6,515 bases of DNA from NCBI GenBank assembly GCA_938004375.1, contig CALKWH010000297.1:1-6515 (forward strand). Direction: 5' to 3'. Below, piece after piece: positions 4,971-6,515 of this stretch (positions are counted from its first letter, which is position 1; the number at the start of each line of letters is the position of its first letter). The translations under genes and the position numbers were made by a program. Below the pieces are notes generated by a model. That model was not told where the DNA came from and did no database searches. It saw only the letters and a program-made list of their open reading frames with translations. The stretch comes from an uncultured Pseudomonadota bacterium. Lineage in GTDB: Bacteria; Myxococcota_A; Polyangia; HGW-17.

Positions 4971-6469
4971 ATGTACGTCATCTGCACGCGCTGCCGGCTC
5001 CCCTGCGTCGAGGTCGCCTCGCGCTGCCCCGCCTGCGCGGCCGACCTGGAGGGGCTGCCCCGGCGCGGCGGCGGCGCCCTGGAGGGGGCGGTCCTCGAGG
5101 GGCGCTACGAGCTGGTCGGGCTCCTGGGCGAGGGCAGCATGGCCTGGGTGTACCGGGGTCTGCACACCGAGATCGGCTCCTCGGTCGCGGTGAAGCTCCT
5201 GAAGCCGGCCTTCGCCGAGGATCCATCGCAGGTGGAGCGCTTCCGCAAGGAGGCCGCCGCCATCAGCGCCCTGTCCCACCCCCACATCCTTTCCGTCATC
5301 TCCTCGGGGGAAACGCCCAGCCGCATCCATTTCATGGTCACCGAGTTCATCCAGGGCCGGACCCTGGCGCGGTTGCTCGAGGAGGAGGGGCCGCTGCCGC
5401 TCTCCCGGGCCGTGGACATCCTGCGCCAGATCCTGTTCGCCCTCGAGGAGGCCCACCGGCACGGGATCGTCCACCGGGATCTGAAGCCCGAGAACGTGAT
5501 GGTCATCCCGCTTCGCTCGGGCGAGGACTTCTGCAAGATCGTGGACTTCGGCATCGCGCTGCGGCGCGTCCCCGACGAGCGCCGGCTGACGAAGGCGGGG
5601 ATGATCATCGGCACGCCGGCCTACATGGCGCCCGAGATCATCCGCGGAGAGGACGCCGTGGTGCAGTCCGACCTCTTCGCGGTCGGGGTGATGCTCTACG
5701 AGTTGATCACGGGGGCGCTCCCTTGGCGGTCCGGCTCGCTGTTCGAGACGCTGCTGGCCCACCTCAACGAGGAGCCGGTGCCCCTGCGCCGCCGGAACCC
5801 GGCGTTGCCGGCCCGCGCCGAACGCCTGGTGTTCATGGCGCTGGTGAAGGAACCCGCGGATCGCGTGCCGTCGGCCGCCGAGTTCCTGCGCCTGCTCCAG
5901 TTCGGCGCGGCGCCGACCCTCTCGGTGTGCGCGACCTGCCTGGGGCCGGTCCAGCTGGAGCAGAAGTTCTGTCCCCACTGCGGTCGGCTGCAGGAGGGCT
6001 CCCCGGGTGCTTCCCATGCGGACCCGGTGCCGGCCGAGTCGCCGTCCCCGGTCCCGGACGGGCGCGGCGCGTTCACCGTGCCGTTCCTGGGCAGGGACGA
6101 GGAGCTCGCGGTCGTGCAGCGGTTCCTGGCGGGGGACGATCCCTGCCTGGAGCTCACGGGCGAGGACGGGGTCGGCAAGTCCTCGCTGCTCGAGGAGGCC
6201 TTTGGTTCGGGGACCGACCCGGCAGCGCGAGTGGTGCGGATCCTGCCGGATCCCCAGGGCGCGCGGAGGGCCTGGTGGCTGGCCCGGGAATTGGCTGCCG
6301 AGCTGGGTGGGCTTGGCCAGGACCCGTCCCAGGGGGAGGTGCTGGCCCTGTGCCGGCGCCTGGGGCTGGACTCCGTCGACGAGCCCCACGCGCTGCACCT
6401 GTTCGATCTGTCGACCGCGTCCGTCGGCCTGGAGAATCGGGTCCGGCTGCGCGAGATGACGATCACGGC
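4971..6469 (+). CDS. Zinc-ribbon Ser/Thr kinase with ATPase domain (3' partial)
   Basis: This is a Hanks-type Ser/Thr kinase fused to other domains; 499 complete codons are visible before adapter sequence cuts it off. Residues 5-22 form a zinc ribbon (C5xxC8, C19xxC22). The kinase domain spans about 46-310 and looks active: Gly-rich loop GEGSMAWVY (53-61), K75 in VAVK, E94 in the C-helix, HRDLKPEN (168-175), DFG (192-194), GTPAYMAPE (214-222) and D234. It is an RD kinase, so activation-loop phosphorylation is likely. A second zinc ribbon follows (C320xxC323, C334xxC337), then a Pro/Ala linker, then FLGRDEE and a Walker A loop GEDGVGKSS (397-405), which resembles the start of an AAA_16/STAND-type ATPase. 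No membrane segment is seen so far, so it is probably cytoplasmic. The PknK-like layout suggests a signalling regulator. The ATG is two bases after the tsaE stop, with only a weak GGGG-type Shine-Dalgarno. Substrates and C-terminal domains are unknown. Confidence 0.9.
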
Positions 6470-6515
6470 AGATCGGAAGAGCACACGTCTGAACTCCAGT
6501 CACCGAATACGATCT
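6470..6515. other. Illumina TruSeq-type adapter plus index (artefact)
   Basis: Bases 6470-6503 are the inverted copy of the adapter at the left end, beginning AGATCGGAAGAGC. Bases 6504-6511 are the index CGAATACG, followed by ATCT from the next adapter segment. The kinase frame reads into it and yields the known artefact peptide RKSTRLNSSH. True sequence stops at about 6469, so the kinase gene is truncated by the contig edge, not by a natural stop. Confidence 0.98.

Noticed and set aside
4713..6503. A 596-codon minus-strand open frame antisense to tsaE and the kinase.
   Set aside because: Its first residues (MTGVQTCALPI) are translated adapter, and the rest is low-complexity shadow of two well-supported plus-strand genes.
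1..6515. Terminal inverted repeats of a transposon or linear element.
   Set aside because: The perfect 45-bp inverted ends are Illumina adapter with a sample index. No transposase, integrase or replication gene is present.

Overview
This is a short, GC-rich contig (about two-thirds G+C by eye) from a Gram-negative bacterium. Both ends are untrimmed Illumina adapter sequence carrying the same 8-base index, so the biological sequence is only about 46-6469. An outer-membrane-type secreted protein, L-aspartate oxidase, an Lgt with a Cys-rich periplasmic insert, and a large zinc-ribbon Ser/Thr kinase with an ATPase domain together suggest a Myxococcota/Deltaproteobacteria-like or similar environmental lineage. 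That placement is inference; there is no rRNA or tRNA here to fix it.

Left half, minus strand. A small secreted protein resembling an outer-membrane beta-barrel (64-690) is followed by a 247-bp intergenic region holding a 90-bp hexamer-phased tract that ends in a near-perfect GATTTC array. Next comes a two-gene HEPN/MNT toxin-antitoxin operon, transcribed hepT (1674 to 1267) then mntA (1264 to 938), with a candidate sigma70-type promoter upstream. Then comes nadB (3387 to 1783), L-aspartate oxidase, the first step of de novo NAD synthesis. nadB has no Shine-Dalgarno sequence but has a TATCAT box six bases before its ATG, which looks like a leaderless arrangement.

Right half, plus strand. Divergent from nadB, with only 40 bp between them, is a tightly packed cluster: lgt (prolipoprotein diacylglyceryl transferase, 3428-4444), tsaE (t6A tRNA-modification ATPase, 4441-4968, 4-bp overlap) and a multidomain kinase (4971 to the contig end, 2-bp gap). 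The kinase has a zinc ribbon before and another after the kinase domain, then a P-loop ATPase domain cut off by the contig edge.

Most of the window is housekeeping genes plus one recognised toxin-antitoxin family. I see no CRISPR array, transposase, integrase, RNA gene or clearly new system. The points most worth a second look are the non-canonical Lgt (Cys-rich insert and three substitutions at residues important in E. coli), the hexamer tract beside the HEPN/MNT pair with a matching inverted 11-mer at the left edge of the insert, the possible leaderless start of nadB, and the kinase architecture. The adapter ends form a perfect 45-bp inverted repeat that should not be mistaken for transposon termini.
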